From Palsa-506 sp963836355 (GTDB taxonomy: Bacteria > Actinomycetota > Actinomycetes > Streptosporangiales > Streptosporangiaceae), in assembly GCA_963836355.1 (NCBI GenBank), contig CAWIJO010000029.1, positions 310,001 to 374,000 of the forward strand: a DNA stretch of 64,000 nucleotides. The letters are read 5' to 3'. A program made the translations under genes and the position numbers. Shown one piece after another: positions 51,161-61,036 of this stretch. The notes beneath the pieces were generated by a model. That model saw only the letters and a list, made by a program, of their open reading frames with translations. It was not told the origin of the DNA and did not search any database. Positions within the stretch are counted from its first letter, which is position 1, and the number at the start of each line of letters is the position of its first letter.

Positions 51161-52969
51161 TCATCTGGCCGGTGCAATCCGGTGCACGACTGGCGGTAGC
51201 TGGAACCAGTAGAAGCCGTGCCCGGGCAGCGTGAGCAGGTAGCTGAATTCCCCGATCGGCGGGAACGTGACGCCGCCCATGCACTCGACCGGGGTTACTC
51301 CCTTGAACCTGCGCAGGTCGAGCTCTACTGGCTGGGGGAATCTGGACAGGTTGTTCACGCACAAGATCTGGTCGGCGCCCTCGGTTCCCGCGCCCGGCTC
51401 GGTGTACTCGCGAACGAACGCGAGCACGCTCGGGTTGGACGAGCCGAGTTCCTCGTACCGGCCGAGGCCGAAGACCGGGTGCCGTTTCCTGATCTCGATC
51501 ATGCGCTTGGTCCAGTGCAGCAGCGAGCCCGAGTTCTTGTGCTGCGCCTCCACATTGAGCGCCTGGAAGCCGTAGTTCGGATCCATCAGCAGCGGCAGGT
51601 AGAGCCGGGCCGGGTCGCAGCCGGAGAACCCGGCGTTCCGGTCTGGCGTCCACTGCATGGGGGTGCGCACGCCGTCCCGGTCGCCTAGCCAGATGTTGTC
51701 GCCCATCCCGATCTCGTCGCCGTAGTACAGCACCGGCGAGCCGGGCAGCGACAGCAGCAGCGCGGTGAACAACTGGAGCTGGTCGCGGTTGTTGTCGAGC
51801 AGCGGCGCGAGCCGGCGCCGGATCCCGATGTTCGCCTTCATCCGGGGATCCTTGGCGTACTCGGCGTACATGTAGTCGCGCTCGTCGTCGGCGACCATCT
51901 CCAGCGTCAGCTCGTCGTGATTGCGCAGGAAGATGCCCCACTGGCAGCCGGCCGGTATCGGCGGTGTCTGAGCCAGGATCTCCGAGATCGGGTAGCGCTG
52001 CTCGCGCCGCACGGCCATGAAGATGCGCGGCATCAGCGGGAAATGAAAGGCCATATGGCACTCGTCGCCGCCGACGGCCGGATCGCCGAAGTACTCGACC
52101 ACGTCGGCGGGCCACTGGTTCGCCTCGGCGAGCAGCACGCGGTCCGGGTAGAGCCGGTCCACTTCGGCCCGGACGCGGCGCAGGTACTCGTGGGTTTCCT
52201 TGAGGTTCTCGCAGTTCGTGCCCTCCCGCTCGTACAGGTAAGGCACGGCATCCAGCCGGAACCCGTCGATGCCGAGGTCGAGCCAGAACCGCAGCACCTC
52301 GATCATGGCATCCTGCACGCGCGGGTTGTCGTAATTCAGATCCGGCTGGTGGGCGAAGAACCGGTGCCAGTAGTACTGGCCGCGTACCTGGTCGTAAGTC
52401 CAGTTGGAATGCTCGGTGTCCACGAAGATGACCCGCGCGTCTCGGTAGCCCTCGTCAGTTTCCGCCCACACGTAGAAATCGCCATAGGGGCCGTCCGGAT
52501 TGCTGCGCGATGCCTGGAACCATGGGTGATCTTCGCTGGTGTGGTTCATGACCAGGTCGGCGATAACCCGGATGCCGCGCTCGTGCGCAGCCTCGACCAG
52601 CTCGACAAAATCCCCGATAGTACCGAAGTCTGGCAATATCGATGTGAAATCAGCGATGTCGTATCCGCCGTCGCGGAGCGGCGATGCATAGATGGGCAGC
52701 AGCCAGAGGCAGTCGATCCCCAGCCATTGCAGGTAGTCGAGCCTGGAGATGAGACCGCGGATGTCCCCGGTGCCATCGCCATTTGAATCGTGGTAACCGC
52801 GCACGAGAACTTCGTAGAAAACTGCGCGCTTGTACCATTCCGGGTCCCGCGGCTTGCCGAAAGAGAACGAGTCGGGCACCGGCTCGTTCAGCGTGACCGG
52901 GAATTCCGCCGTGGGTATGGGCGGCAATCCCGGGCCGCTGGCCGGCGCTGGCTCAGGCTTTCTGGCCAC
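51161..52969 (-). CDS. treS: trehalose synthase / maltose alpha-D-glucosyltransferase
   Basis: GH13 enzyme interconverting trehalose and maltose. The 602-aa protein has AVFYEVLVRGYHDSNGDGTG, VMNHTSEDHPWFQ, the nucleophile Asp in DGFRLDAVPYLYE, the acid/base Glu in VLLAEANQWP and the transition-state Asp in FLRNHDELTLEM, with a typical TreS C-terminus. The kinase domain sometimes fused to TreS is absent; mak is separate here. The GTG at 52969 has AGGAGAA upstream. It lies 36 bp after glgE. Confidence 0.96.
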   Translation of the reverse strand: MARKPEPAPASGPGLPPIPTAEFPVTLNEPVPDSFSFGKPRDPEWYKRAVFYEVLVRGYHDSNGDGTGDIRGLISRLDYLQWLGIDCLWLLPIYASPLRDGGYDIADFTSILPDFGTIGDFVELVEAAHERGIRVIADLVMNHTSEDHPWFQASRSNPDGPYGDFYVWAETDEGYRDARVIFVDTEHSNWTYDQVRGQYYWHRFFAHQPDLNYDNPRVQDAMIEVLRFWLDLGIDGFRLDAVPYLYEREGTNCENLKETHEYLRRVRAEVDRLYPDRVLLAEANQWPADVVEYFGDPAVGGDECHMAFHFPLMPRIFMAVRREQRYPISEILAQTPPIPAGCQWGIFLRNHDELTLEMVADDERDYMYAEYAKDPRMKANIGIRRRLAPLLDNNRDQLQLFTALLLSLPGSPVLYYGDEIGMGDNIWLGDRDGVRTPMQWTPDRNAGFSGCDPARLYLPLLMDPNYGFQALNVEAQHKNSGSLLHWTKRMIEIRKRHPVFGLGRYEELGSSNPSVLAFVREYTEPGAGTEGADQILCVNNLSRFPQPVELDLRRFKGVTPVECMGGVTFPPIGEFSYLLTLPGHGFYWFQLPPVVHRIAPAR

Positions 52970-53005
52970 TGCGTTCTCCTGCGCTGCTGGGTCTTGCCTG
53001 ATCTG

Positions 53006-55092
53006 CTAGCTGTTGCCGACGGTGAAAATGTGCGCGGGCGCCACTGCCGGGTCCAGCCGTACATAGTTTGCCTGCCGCCACCGGTAGGACTCACCGGAAA
53101 GCTCGTCGGTGACATTGAACTCCGCATTTGCGTCAAGGCCAAGCGCAGCCATATCGAGCCAGATGGTGGCCTCGCGCGGCTGGCGCCAGTCAGTGTTAAC
53201 GACGACAAGAACGACATCCCGGTCCGGCGGTCCGCCCGTTGCCCCGCCGGAGTTCTTGGAGAACCCGCCGGAGTTCTTGGAGAACCCGCCGGAGTTCTTG
53301 GAGAAACAGAGTAGCTCTGGCTGGTCGGCGGCGTGGAAGCGGAGGTTGCGAAGCTGCTGCAACGCGGGGTGTGCCTTCCTGATCATGTTGAGCCGGGTCA
53401 GGAAAGGCGCGATGCTCGCCGCCGCGTCCTGCGGGTCGCCCCAGTTCCGCGGCCGGTACTGGTACTTCTCCGAGTTTAGGTACTCCTCGCTGACGCCAGG
53501 CGCTGCGGGCAGATTCTCGCAAAGCTCGTAACCGGAGTAGACGCCCCAGGACGGGGCGAGCATCGCCGCCAGCACTGCCCGCGCCCTGAATGCGGCTGGC
53601 CCGGCGTACTGCAGGTACTCACAAAGGATGTCCGGCGTGTTGACGAAGAAGTTCGGCCGCATGTAGTCGGCTGCCGGGCCGGCCAGCTCCCGCATGTATT
53701 CGGCGAGCTCGGCGGCCGAGTTGCGCCAGGTGAAGTAGGTGTAGGACTGGTGGAAGCCGATCTTGGCCAGCGCGTGCATCATGGCCGGCCGGGTGAAGGC
53801 CTCGGCCAGGAACAGCACGTCCGGGTCGGTGCTCGCGATGTCGGCAAGCAGCCGCTCCCAGAACGGCAGTGGTTTGGTGTGCGGATTGTCCACCCGGAAG
53901 ATCCTGATCCCGTGGCTCATCCAGTGCCGGAGGATCCGCAGTGCCTCCGCGTAGATCCCGTCCGGGTCATTGTCGAAGTTGAGCGGGTAGATGTCCTGGT
54001 AACGCTTGGGCGGGTTCTCGGCGTAGGCGATCGTGCCGTCAGCCCGGGTGGTGAACCATTCGGGATGCGAGCGGACCCACGGATGATCCGGCGATGCCTG
54101 CAGGGCGAAATCCAGCGCGACCTCCAGGCCAAGCTCGCCCGCCCGCCCGACGAAGGCATCGAAGTCCGCCAGCGTGCCCAGGTCCGGGTGAATCGCGTCA
54201 TGGCCGCCGGCCGGCGAGCCGATGGCCCACGGCGAGCCAGGATCGCCGGGGCGGGCCTTGAGGGTGTTGTTACTGCCCTTGCGCGCGGTTGTCCCGATCG
54301 GATGCACCGGCGGGAGGTAGACGACGTCGAAGCCCATCGCCGCGACCGCGTCCAGCGGCCGGCCGCCGTGCGTAGCGTTCCCGGCTGGGGCTCGCCACCG
54401 TCCTGCGCTGGCCGGGCGCCCTCAGACCGCGGGAAGAACTCGTACCAGGAGCCGTAGAGTGCCCGCTGCCGGTGCACGGCGACCGGGTACCACTGGGACA
54501 GGGTAACCAGGTCGCGCAGCGGCCGGGCGGCGAGGATCGCGGTAACCTCCGGGCGCAGCGCGACGGCAAGCCGTTCCATCGCCGGGATGCCGGGATCCCG
54601 TAGCCGCTGCGCCACCGCCGCTAGCTCGGCCCGTGCCTCGACGGCCGCCTGCCGCTCTGGGGCCAGCCGGGCGGCCGCCTGGTCGCCCTTGCCTGATGGC
54701 CTGATGTTCCGCGCGGCGCGCTCGAACAGCAACGCACCGCTGGCCAGCATGAGCTCGGTGTCCTGGCCGATCGGCACCTTGATGGCCGCGTCATGCCGCC
54801 AGCTGGCCATGGGGTCGCCCCAGGCCTCGACCCGGAAATGCCACTGCCCGGGGGATGTGACAGTGACCTCAGCGCCGTACCGGTCGCTGCCTTCGGCCAG
54901 CTCGCGCATGACGGCCAGCGGGCCGCTGTCGCCGCCCGGGCAGCGCAGCACCGCGGCCGCGCCGAGCATCTCATGTCCCTCGCGGAACACCGTGGCGCTG
55001 ACGTAGAACGATTCCCCGCTGACGGCCTTGGCGGGGCGCCGTCCGCAGTCAAGTACCGGCTGCACGTCCAGGATCGGAATTCGGCCTATCAC
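53006..55092 (-). pseudogene. glgE: maltosyltransferase GlgE, interrupted by one frameshift
   Basis: GH13_3 alpha-1,4-glucan:maltose-1-phosphate maltosyltransferase. The N-terminal part (55092 to about 54360) starts IGRIPILDVQPVLDCGRRPAK and reaches YGSWYEFFPRSEGARP and GTLRTAAGR. The catalytic part (about 54360 to 53006) is in the next frame, from LDAVAAMGFDVVYLPPVHPI through the nucleophile Asp in IRIFRVDNPHTKP and Glu in LFLAEAFTRPAM. Inserting one G in the GGCCGGCCGC run near 54352-54365 would restore AAGRLDAVAAMGFD. Total about 696 codons, normal length. It heads the treS-mak-glgB operon, so an assembly error is likelier than loss. Also carries a 21-bp tandem repeat. Confidence 0.9.
53244..53306. 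repeat. 21-bp tandem repeat inside glgE
   Basis: CCGCCGGAGTTCTTGGAGAAC occurs three times in tandem (last copy ends AAA), encoding FSKNSGG repeats near the start of the C-terminal beta domain, in a loop after LLCFSK. In-frame expansion, so the protein would just gain a longer loop. Confidence 0.92.
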
Positions 55093-55172
55093 CCTGCAAC
55101 GTTACCCATCGGCGCGCGAGTGCAAGCGCGCCGGTTCCCACTAGCCCCCAACAGCCATTAAGGTCGCTGTGC

Positions 55173-57945
55173 GTGAGAGCGATCCGCAGGTTCACGATCT
55201 ATCCGGTACTGCCAGAGCCACTCGCGCCGCTGCGTGAGCTGATGCTGAATCTGCGCTGGTCATGGCATTCGGACACACTCGACCTCTTTGCCGCGATTGA
55301 CCCGGATGGGTGGCGCCGGGCCGGCCAGGACCCGGTGGCCCTGCTGGCCGAGGTGCCGCAGGAGCGGCTCGCCAGCCTGGCCGCCGACCGGCGGTTCCTG
55401 CGCCGGCTCAGTGACGCCACCGACGAATTGCGGGAATACCAATCCGGCCCGCGCTGGTACCAGACCAGCCGGGAACTCGCGGACGCGCCGGCCGGGGTGG
55501 CGTACTTCTCCCCGGAGTACGGCATCACGGCCGCGCTGCCGCAGTACTCCGGCGGCCTCGGCATCCTCGCCGGGGATCACCTCAAGGCGAGCAGCGACCT
55601 GGGCGTGCCGCTGATTGGCGTGGGCCTGCTGTACCGGCACGGCTACTTCACCCAGTCGCTGTCCGAGCCAGGCTGGCAGGCCGAGCGCTATCCGGCCGGG
55701 GATCCGAACGGCCAGCCGCTGGCCCTGCTGCGCGACAGCCAGGGCACTCCGCTCCAGGTCACGGTCGCGCTCGCGGGCGGCGTGACGCTCGCTGCGCAAG
55801 TCTGGCTTGCCCAGGTCGGCCGGGTCCCGCTGCTGCTGCTTGACTCTTACATGGAGAGCAACGAGCCAGCGCTCCGCGAGGTCACCGACCGGCTTTACGG
55901 TGGCGGCAGTGACCACCGGCTCCGGCAGGAACTGTTGCTCGGCATCGGCGGGGTGCGGGCGGTCAGGGAGTTCTGCGCGATCACCGGGCACCCGCAGCCC
56001 GAGGTCTTCCACACCAACGAGGGCCACGCCGGCTTCCTCGGCCTAGAGCGCATCCGCGAGTACGTCCACCAGGGCCTGAGCTTCGCCGAGGCGCTGGCTG
56101 CCTGCCGGGCAGGCACGGTGTTCACCACCCATACGCCGGTGTCGGCCGGCATCGACCGGTTCGCCAGGGAAATGATGGAGAGCCAGTTCGGCGGGGCCGC
56201 GGAAGATCCGGCGCTGCCCTGCGCGCGGGTGCTCGAGCTTGGCGCCGAGACCTTCCCTGGCGGCGATCCCGACGTGTTCAACATGGCCGTGATGGGGATG
56301 CGGCTGGCCCAGCGGGTCAACGGCGTGAGCATGCTGCACGGACAGGTCAGCAGGGAGATGTTCACCGGGCTGTGGCCCGGGTTCGATTCCGCCGAGGTGC
56401 CGATCGGCTCGGTGACGAATGGCGTGCACGTCCCGACCTGGGTCGCGGCCGAGATCCTGGAACTTGATGTCGGCCTGCCGGAGGTCCCTGGAAACGCTGA
56501 GCGGGCCGGCCTCGCTGCAGCCGGCTGACCGGGCCAGGCCAGCTGCGCACCGGTCGCCGCCAGGCCTGGCGGCTGCTGGGCCGGCCGCGGCCGACGGCAT
56601 CCTGCTGGAGGAAGTGCCGGCCTGGGACCGAATCGCCGCGGCGTCGCCCGGGCGGATCTTCCAGATCCGCCGCATCCTGCGCGCCCGGCTAGTTGCGGAG
56701 GCCAGGCAACGGTTGCATGCCTCCTGGCGGCAGCGCGGGGCATCCGACGCCGAGCTGATCTGGATCAGCGATGTGCTGGACGAGAACGTGCTGACGATCG
56801 GCTTCGCCCGCCGGGTACCGTCCTACAAGCGGCTCACGCTGATGCTGAACGACCCGGCCAGGCTGACCGCGCTGCTGCTCGATCCCGAGCGGCCGGTGCA
56901 GATCGTGATCGCCGGGAAGGCGCACCCGGCGGACGACAGCGGCAAGCTGCTCATCCAGCAGATGGTGCGGTTCACCGATGATCCCCGGGTCAGGCACCGG
57001 ATTGTCTTCCTGCCGGACTACGACATGGCGCTCGGCCGGGCGCTCGTGCAGGGCTGCGACGTCTGGCTGAACAATCCGCTGCGGCCGCTTGAGGCGTGCG
57101 GTACCTCCGGCATGAAGTCGGCGCTGAACGGCGGGCTGAACCTCTCGGTGCGGGACGGCTGGTGGGATGAGTGGTACGACGGCGCCAACGGCTGGGCGAT
57201 TCCGTCCGCCGACGGCCTCGCCGACCCGGTGCGCCGGGACGAGGTCGAGGCCGCGGCCCTCTACGACCTAATCGGCCAGTCGGTCGCTCCGCTGTTCTAC
57301 GAGGCCGCCGACGGCGGCCCGCCGCGCCGGTGGCTGGAGATGGTGGCGCACACTCTGGGCACGCTGGGTCCCAGGGCTGAGGCCACCCGGATGGTGCGCG
57401 ACTACGTCGGGCAGCTGTACCTGCCCGCGGCCTGCTCGTCCCGGGCGCTGACCGGCCCCAGCGGGGCGGCCGGCAGCGCCGCGGCCGAAGGTGCGCCAGC
57501 CGGCGGCGCGCAGCCGGACTTCAGCGGCGCCCGCGAGCTGGCGGCCTGGCAGGAGCGGGTAACCAGGGAGTGGCCCGCGATCCGGATCGAGCACGTGGAA
57601 GCGGAGGAAGGGGAGCAGCGGCCCGGCGCCCGGCTGGTTGTGCGGGCCATTGTCGCGCTGGGTCAGCTGACCCCGGAAGACATCGCCGTTCAGGTGGTCT
57701 ACGGCCGGGCCGGGGACGAGGATGAGATCGCCGATCCGCGGCACGTCGACCTCGCCCTGGAAGGGCTACCCGGCGGTCAGCCGGTCGCCAGGTACGCCGG
57801 CGAGATAGAACTCGGCGGCCCCGGCCCGTTCGGCTACACCGTCCGGGTCCTGCCGCGGCACCGGCTGCTCGCCAATCAGGCCGAACTCGGCCTGGTTGCC
57901 GTACCAGCGGCCCCGGCCGGAATGACGAACGGCGACCTTCGCTAA
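55173..57945 (+). pseudogene. glgP: alpha-glucan phosphorylase, interrupted by one frameshift
   Basis: GT35 phosphorylase releasing glucose-1-phosphate from glycogen. The first frame (GTG 55173 to TGA 56528) holds LMLNLRWSWHSDTLDLF, YFSPEYGITAALPQYSGGLG, HTNEGHAGFLGLERI and NGVHVPTWVAAEI. The second (about 56540 to 57945, next frame) holds VPAWDRIAAASPGRIFQIRR, GFARRVPSYKRLTLML, VIAGKAHPADDSGK and the PLP-lysine region EACGTSGMKSALNGGLN. One single-base indel between about 56470 and 56600, in a Pro/Ala linker, would join them into about 924 codons. Divergent from glgE with 80 bp between. Confidence 0.9.
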
Positions 57946-58272
57946 CCCCGGGGCCGTGCCCGCGGCCCTATCGCCGTGGGCGGCGTCGTGGATGCTCGCG
58001 GCCGCCCTGGTGGCAGGCTGGTGCGATATTAGTGCGATATAGCGTGTTGGTCGCGTCACGCCACGCGAGTAAACCTGCGGAGTGGTCGTGGCGTCCTCAT
58101 AACGAGGACATCAAGGGCGGGCGCGGGAAATTTATCCCCGTGCCAGGTGGAACGCCTGCAAAAGCCAGGGGGGCATGACATCCTGTGATAGAACGCTCTC
58201 GGTGAGTAACGCTGACGATCAGCTACTTTCTGTTACTGGCCAACTACCCCCAAGCGTGAGAGGACCAGCCTC
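57946..58272. promoter_or_regulatory. long upstream region of bldC
   Basis: 327 bp without a gene. It contains an AT-richer stretch (58100-58240), a small perfect hairpin GTCCTC-N5-GAGGAC at 58093-58109, and a TAGAAC/TGATAG -10-like element near 58187-58196. A long leader before bldC is normal in actinomycetes. No confident promoter can be assigned. Confidence 0.35.
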
Positions 58273-58491
58273 GTGAGAACCAAGATCAAGCCGGAAAACC
58301 GCCTGCTCACTCCTGCCGAGGTTGCAGCCATGCTCCGGGTTGACCCGAAGACCGTGACGCGGTGGGCGCGCGGCGGGAAGCTGTCGTCGATTCGCACACC
58401 CGGCGGTCACCGCCGCTACAGCGAGAGCGAAGTCCGCGGCTTCCTGAACGGCTGGCAGCGGGTGTCGATGCCCCGCGCGTCAGGCGAGTGA
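58273..58491 (+). CDS. bldC: BldC-type MerR-like DNA-binding protein
   Basis: A 72-aa single-domain winged-helix protein: LLTPAEVAAMLRVDPKTVTRWARGGKL (helix-turn-helix, 11-37) and SIRTPGGHRRYSESEVRGFL (wing and following helix). The pattern closely matches Streptomyces BldC, which binds direct repeats cooperatively and delays development. GTG 58273 is used. Standing alone with a long leader and a terminator directly after it, it is a monocistronic unit. Confidence 0.92.
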   Translation: MRTKIKPENRLLTPAEVAAMLRVDPKTVTRWARGGKLSSIRTPGGHRRYSESEVRGFLNGWQRVSMPRASGE

Positions 58492-58501
58492 CCGGGCCGG
58501 T

Positions 58502-58530
58502 GCCTGCCCCGGGGCGATGCCGGGGCAGGC
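58502..58530. terminator. bldC terminator
   Basis: GCCTGCCCCGG (58502-58512) pairs perfectly with CCGGGGCAGGC (58520-58530) around a 7-nt loop, starting 10 bp after the bldC stop. Confidence 0.85.
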
Positions 58531-58651
58531 GCCGAGGAGAGCTAGGGCAGGGCCGGGCGGGGAGGTCGGCCTTCCCCGGCGGATGAAGGTTCCGCCGCAA
58601 CTCGCCTGCGAATCAGCGCCGGCCAGAAATCCGCGTGCGCGCCGCGCCGCG

Positions 58652-59106
58652 CTAGCTGCCTTGCCGGGGAGCTAGCCCCGGCCCGGCGGAGGCGCCGGAG
58701 CCCAGGTCGTCTTGGTCGGCCAGCGTGATACCGACCTGGATGGCGATCGTGGCCAGCAGCTGACGGGCCTGATCGCTGCTCATCTCCATGATCCGGCGCC
58801 GGATCGTTTCGCTCGGGTCGGCGGCCAGGGCGTCGGCCAGCGCTGCCGCGGCGTCGGCCCGCCCGGCAGCTTCGAGCTGGGCCGGCGAGAGACCGGCCAC
58901 GGCAGCCATCCTGGCGAGCGTCCCGGCCGGCCCCGGACGGGTGCGTAGATCCCGGCGCTGACGACCTGATATCCGCTGGTGATCTGGCGCCAGCGTCCTT
59001 CGCTTAGGCCGGCCCTGCGGGCGGCCTCGCGCGCGGACAGCCCGGCCCCGCGCAGCGCACCGGTGATCAGTCCGCCCCATGGCGGCGGCATCGGTCGTGC
59101 AGGCAT
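58652..59106 (-). pseudogene. XRE-type helix-turn-helix regulator, one frameshift
   Basis: The N-terminal frame (ATG 59106, preceded by GAAGGTGATGG) encodes MPARPMPPPWGGLITGALRG, then an HTH (GLSAREAARRAGLSEGRWRQITSGYQ) and AGIYAPVRG. The remainder (TLARMAAVAGLSPAQLEAAGR, MEMSSDQARQLLATIA) is in the next frame. Adding one C to the GGGGCCGGCC run near 58930-58940 gives YAPVRGPAGTLARMAAV, as in intact homologs, total about 151 aa. The protein resembles small actinomycete XRE regulators. A 1-base deletion in a homopolymer-like run may be an error. Confidence 0.75.
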
Positions 59107-59114
59107 GCCATCAC

Positions 59115-59131
59115 CTTCGCACAACTTCGCA
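59115..59131. promoter_or_regulatory. 10-bp-phased direct repeats upstream of the XRE gene
   Basis: CTTCGCA occurs at 59115-59121 and 59125-59131, starts 10 bp apart (one helical turn), within 10-25 bases upstream of the XRE start. Possible autoregulatory site. Confidence 0.4.
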
Positions 59132-59339
59132 GTGCTGTCCTGGGCATCCGGCAAGGTACCCGGTCCGCTAGCAAGCCTCCTCAATGGTGTTATCCGGCCG
59201 CGACGCGTCCTTCAGCTAATCGCGACGTTCTTGACCCTTCGCATTTAATCGCACTACGTTGGCGCTCGGGAGCCAGGACCCTCGCATCCCGGCTGCCGCC
59301 CGCGGCGCAAGCGCCACGGGTTTTACCCGAGGGGGGTTA

Positions 59340-59702
59340 ATGCAGATGGGATTGATGCTTTCCCTTGACTGGCCGGCTCCGGCGCGGAGCCGCCGTCAGG
59401 CCCAGCATGCCCGGGGTACCTGTGCCCAGGCCAGCATGGCTGCCGCTGCTGTCGTTCAGCGGCGGGGCGCGGCCGGCCGGGTCAGCTACCTGAGCCGGCT
59501 GGCCGGGTCCGTGCTGGCCGGCCGGCAACCGGCCGGGCCGGCCTGGCTAGCCGCCCAGGTGCGCATGCGGAAGCGGCGTGCCCGCCGGGTGGACCTGGCG
59601 CTGACCTTGTCGGTGCCGTGCCTGCTGGGGCACTGCCGGGTCGCCGGCCATGCCCCTGGCTGCCAGTCCCGTGACTGCGGGCACGACTGTCACTGTCAGT
59701 AG
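59340..59702 (+). CDS. hypothetical basic protein with Cys/His-rich C-terminus
   Basis: A 120-aa frame starting MQMGLMLSLDWPAPARS with GAGGGGGG a few bases upstream. The centre is Ala/Arg-rich; the last 27 residues carry six Cys and four His (CLLGHCRVAGHAPGCQSRD then CGHDCHCQ), a possible metal-binding tail. Third-position GC is high across the frame, supporting coding. I recognise no family. It lies between the XRE gene (divergent) and an enoyl-CoA hydratase, which starts 90 bp further on. Confidence 0.45.
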   Translation: MQMGLMLSLDWPAPARSRRQAQHARGTCAQASMAAAAVVQRRGAAGRVSYLSRLAGSVLAGRQPAGPAWLAAQVRMRKRRARRVDLALTLSVPCLLGHCRVAGHAPGCQSRDCGHDCHCQ

Positions 59703-59791
59703 TACCCGGCTTGCCCGGGCGGGGGCACCGGGCCTGACGGCGAACCGGCAGAATGCCTGCATAGGATCGTGGCTAGGCTCGGAGGTCAGGC

Positions 59792-60571
59792 ATGGGTGAG
59801 TTCGTTCGTCTGGAGATCGATCAGGCGCTGGCCGTGATCCGGCTGGACCGGCCGCCGATGAACGCGCTCAATGCCCAGGTACAGGGCGAGATCGCGGCCG
59901 CGGCCGCGCAGGTGACCGCCGATCAGGCCATCCGCGCCGTCGTGCTTTACGGCGGCGAGAAGGTGTTCGCCGCCGGGGCGGATATCACGGAGATGGCGGA
60001 GGCCGATTACAGCCGGATAGCCGTTGACGCCGGCCGGCTGCAGGACGCGTTCACCGCGGTGGCGAAGATCCCGAAGCCGGTGGTGGCCGCTATCGCCGGA
60101 TACGCACTAGGCGGCGGCCTGGAATTCGCGCTGTGCGCCGACTTCAGGGTGGCTGGCGAGAGTGCCCGGCTAGGCCAGCCGGAGATCCTGCTTGGCGTCA
60201 TCCCCGGGGCCGGCGGCACCCAGCGCCTGCCGCGTCTGGTCGGGCCGTCCCGGGCCAAGGACATCGTCTACACCGGCCGGTTCGTCGGCGCGGCGGAGGC
60301 GCTCGCCATCGGCCTGGTGGACAAGATAGTCCCCGATGCGGGTGTCTTCCAGGCTGCCCTGGACCTGGTGCGGCGCTACGCTAGCGGACCTGCCGTGGCG
60401 CTGCGCGCCGCGAAGCAGGCCATCGACGAGGGCCTTGAGGTCGATCTCGACACCGGGCTGGAGATCGAACGGCTGAACTTCGCCGGCTTGTTCGCCACCG
60501 AAGACCAGCGGACAGGAATGCGCAGTTTCATCGAGAATGGGCCAGGGAAGGCATCGTTCGCCGGCCGATGA
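59792..60571 (+). CDS. enoyl-CoA hydratase/isomerase
   Basis: A 259-aa crotonase-fold enzyme. The oxyanion-hole segments are FAAGADITEMAE and IAGYALGGGLEFALCADFRVA; both catalytic glutamates are present (GGLEFAL and GQPEILLGVIPGAGGTQRL). Full length, with the C-terminal helix GMRSFIENGPGKASFAGR. This is the hydratase type (EchA), for beta-oxidation or short-chain acyl-CoA breakdown. ATG 59792 with GGAGG upstream. The following hypothetical gene is 43 bp downstream and co-directional. Confidence 0.95.
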   Translation: MGEFVRLEIDQALAVIRLDRPPMNALNAQVQGEIAAAAAQVTADQAIRAVVLYGGEKVFAAGADITEMAEADYSRIAVDAGRLQDAFTAVAKIPKPVVAAIAGYALGGGLEFALCADFRVAGESARLGQPEILLGVIPGAGGTQRLPRLVGPSRAKDIVYTGRFVGAAEALAIGLVDKIVPDAGVFQAALDLVRRYASGPAVALRAAKQAIDEGLEVDLDTGLEIERLNFAGLFATEDQRTGMRSFIENGPGKASFAGR

Positions 60572-60614
60572 CACGCCCCAGCCGCGCGGTACCGCAACGA
60601 AGGATGGTGCCCAA

Positions 60615-61025
60615 GTGATCGAGCCTGGCGACAGTCTCTCGCTGGACATGGTCACCGCCGCGCTTCGCGCGGACAGCGCCGACGTGGCCGTCTACGCGCG
60701 CGTACTCACCGAGTCGCTCGGCGACGCGCTGCCGCCAGGGTGGGTGACGATCGGCCGGGATCGGTCCGTGTCCGACCGGATGCGGGGACGTCCTGGCCAG
60801 GTCTCCAAGATCACTGTCAGGATGGGCGAGCGCGTCATGACGCTCGCCGTGCAGCATGGCGCCCCGGTGGCGGAGATCTGCCGCGAGGTCCGCGGGGTGG
60901 TGCTGTCCCGCCAGCCCGTTCCGGTCGGCGCCTGGGCGGAGGAACTGGCCAGGGCGCTGGTCGCGCACGCGGCGGAGAACGCGCAGACAGCGCAGGCACT
61001 GCGCCGGCTGGTAGCCGGAGACTAG
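60615..61025 (+). CDS. conserved hypothetical protein
   Basis: A 136-aa protein starting IEPGDSLSLDMVTAALRADS, with a middle of ESLGDALPPGWVTIGRDRSVSDRMRG split by VSKITVRMGERVMTLAVQHG and a helical C-terminus ending AQTAQALRRLVAGD. Probably soluble alpha/beta; no catalytic motif is seen. GTG 60615 follows GAAGGA at a rather long spacing. Directly downstream of the enoyl-CoA hydratase gene, probably one transcript. I do not recognise its function. Confidence 0.75.
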   Translation: MIEPGDSLSLDMVTAALRADSADVAVYARVLTESLGDALPPGWVTIGRDRSVSDRMRGRPGQVSKITVRMGERVMTLAVQHGAPVAEICREVRGVVLSRQPVPVGAWAEELARALVAHAAENAQTAQALRRLVAGD

Positions 61026-61036
61026 GCCCAAGATCG

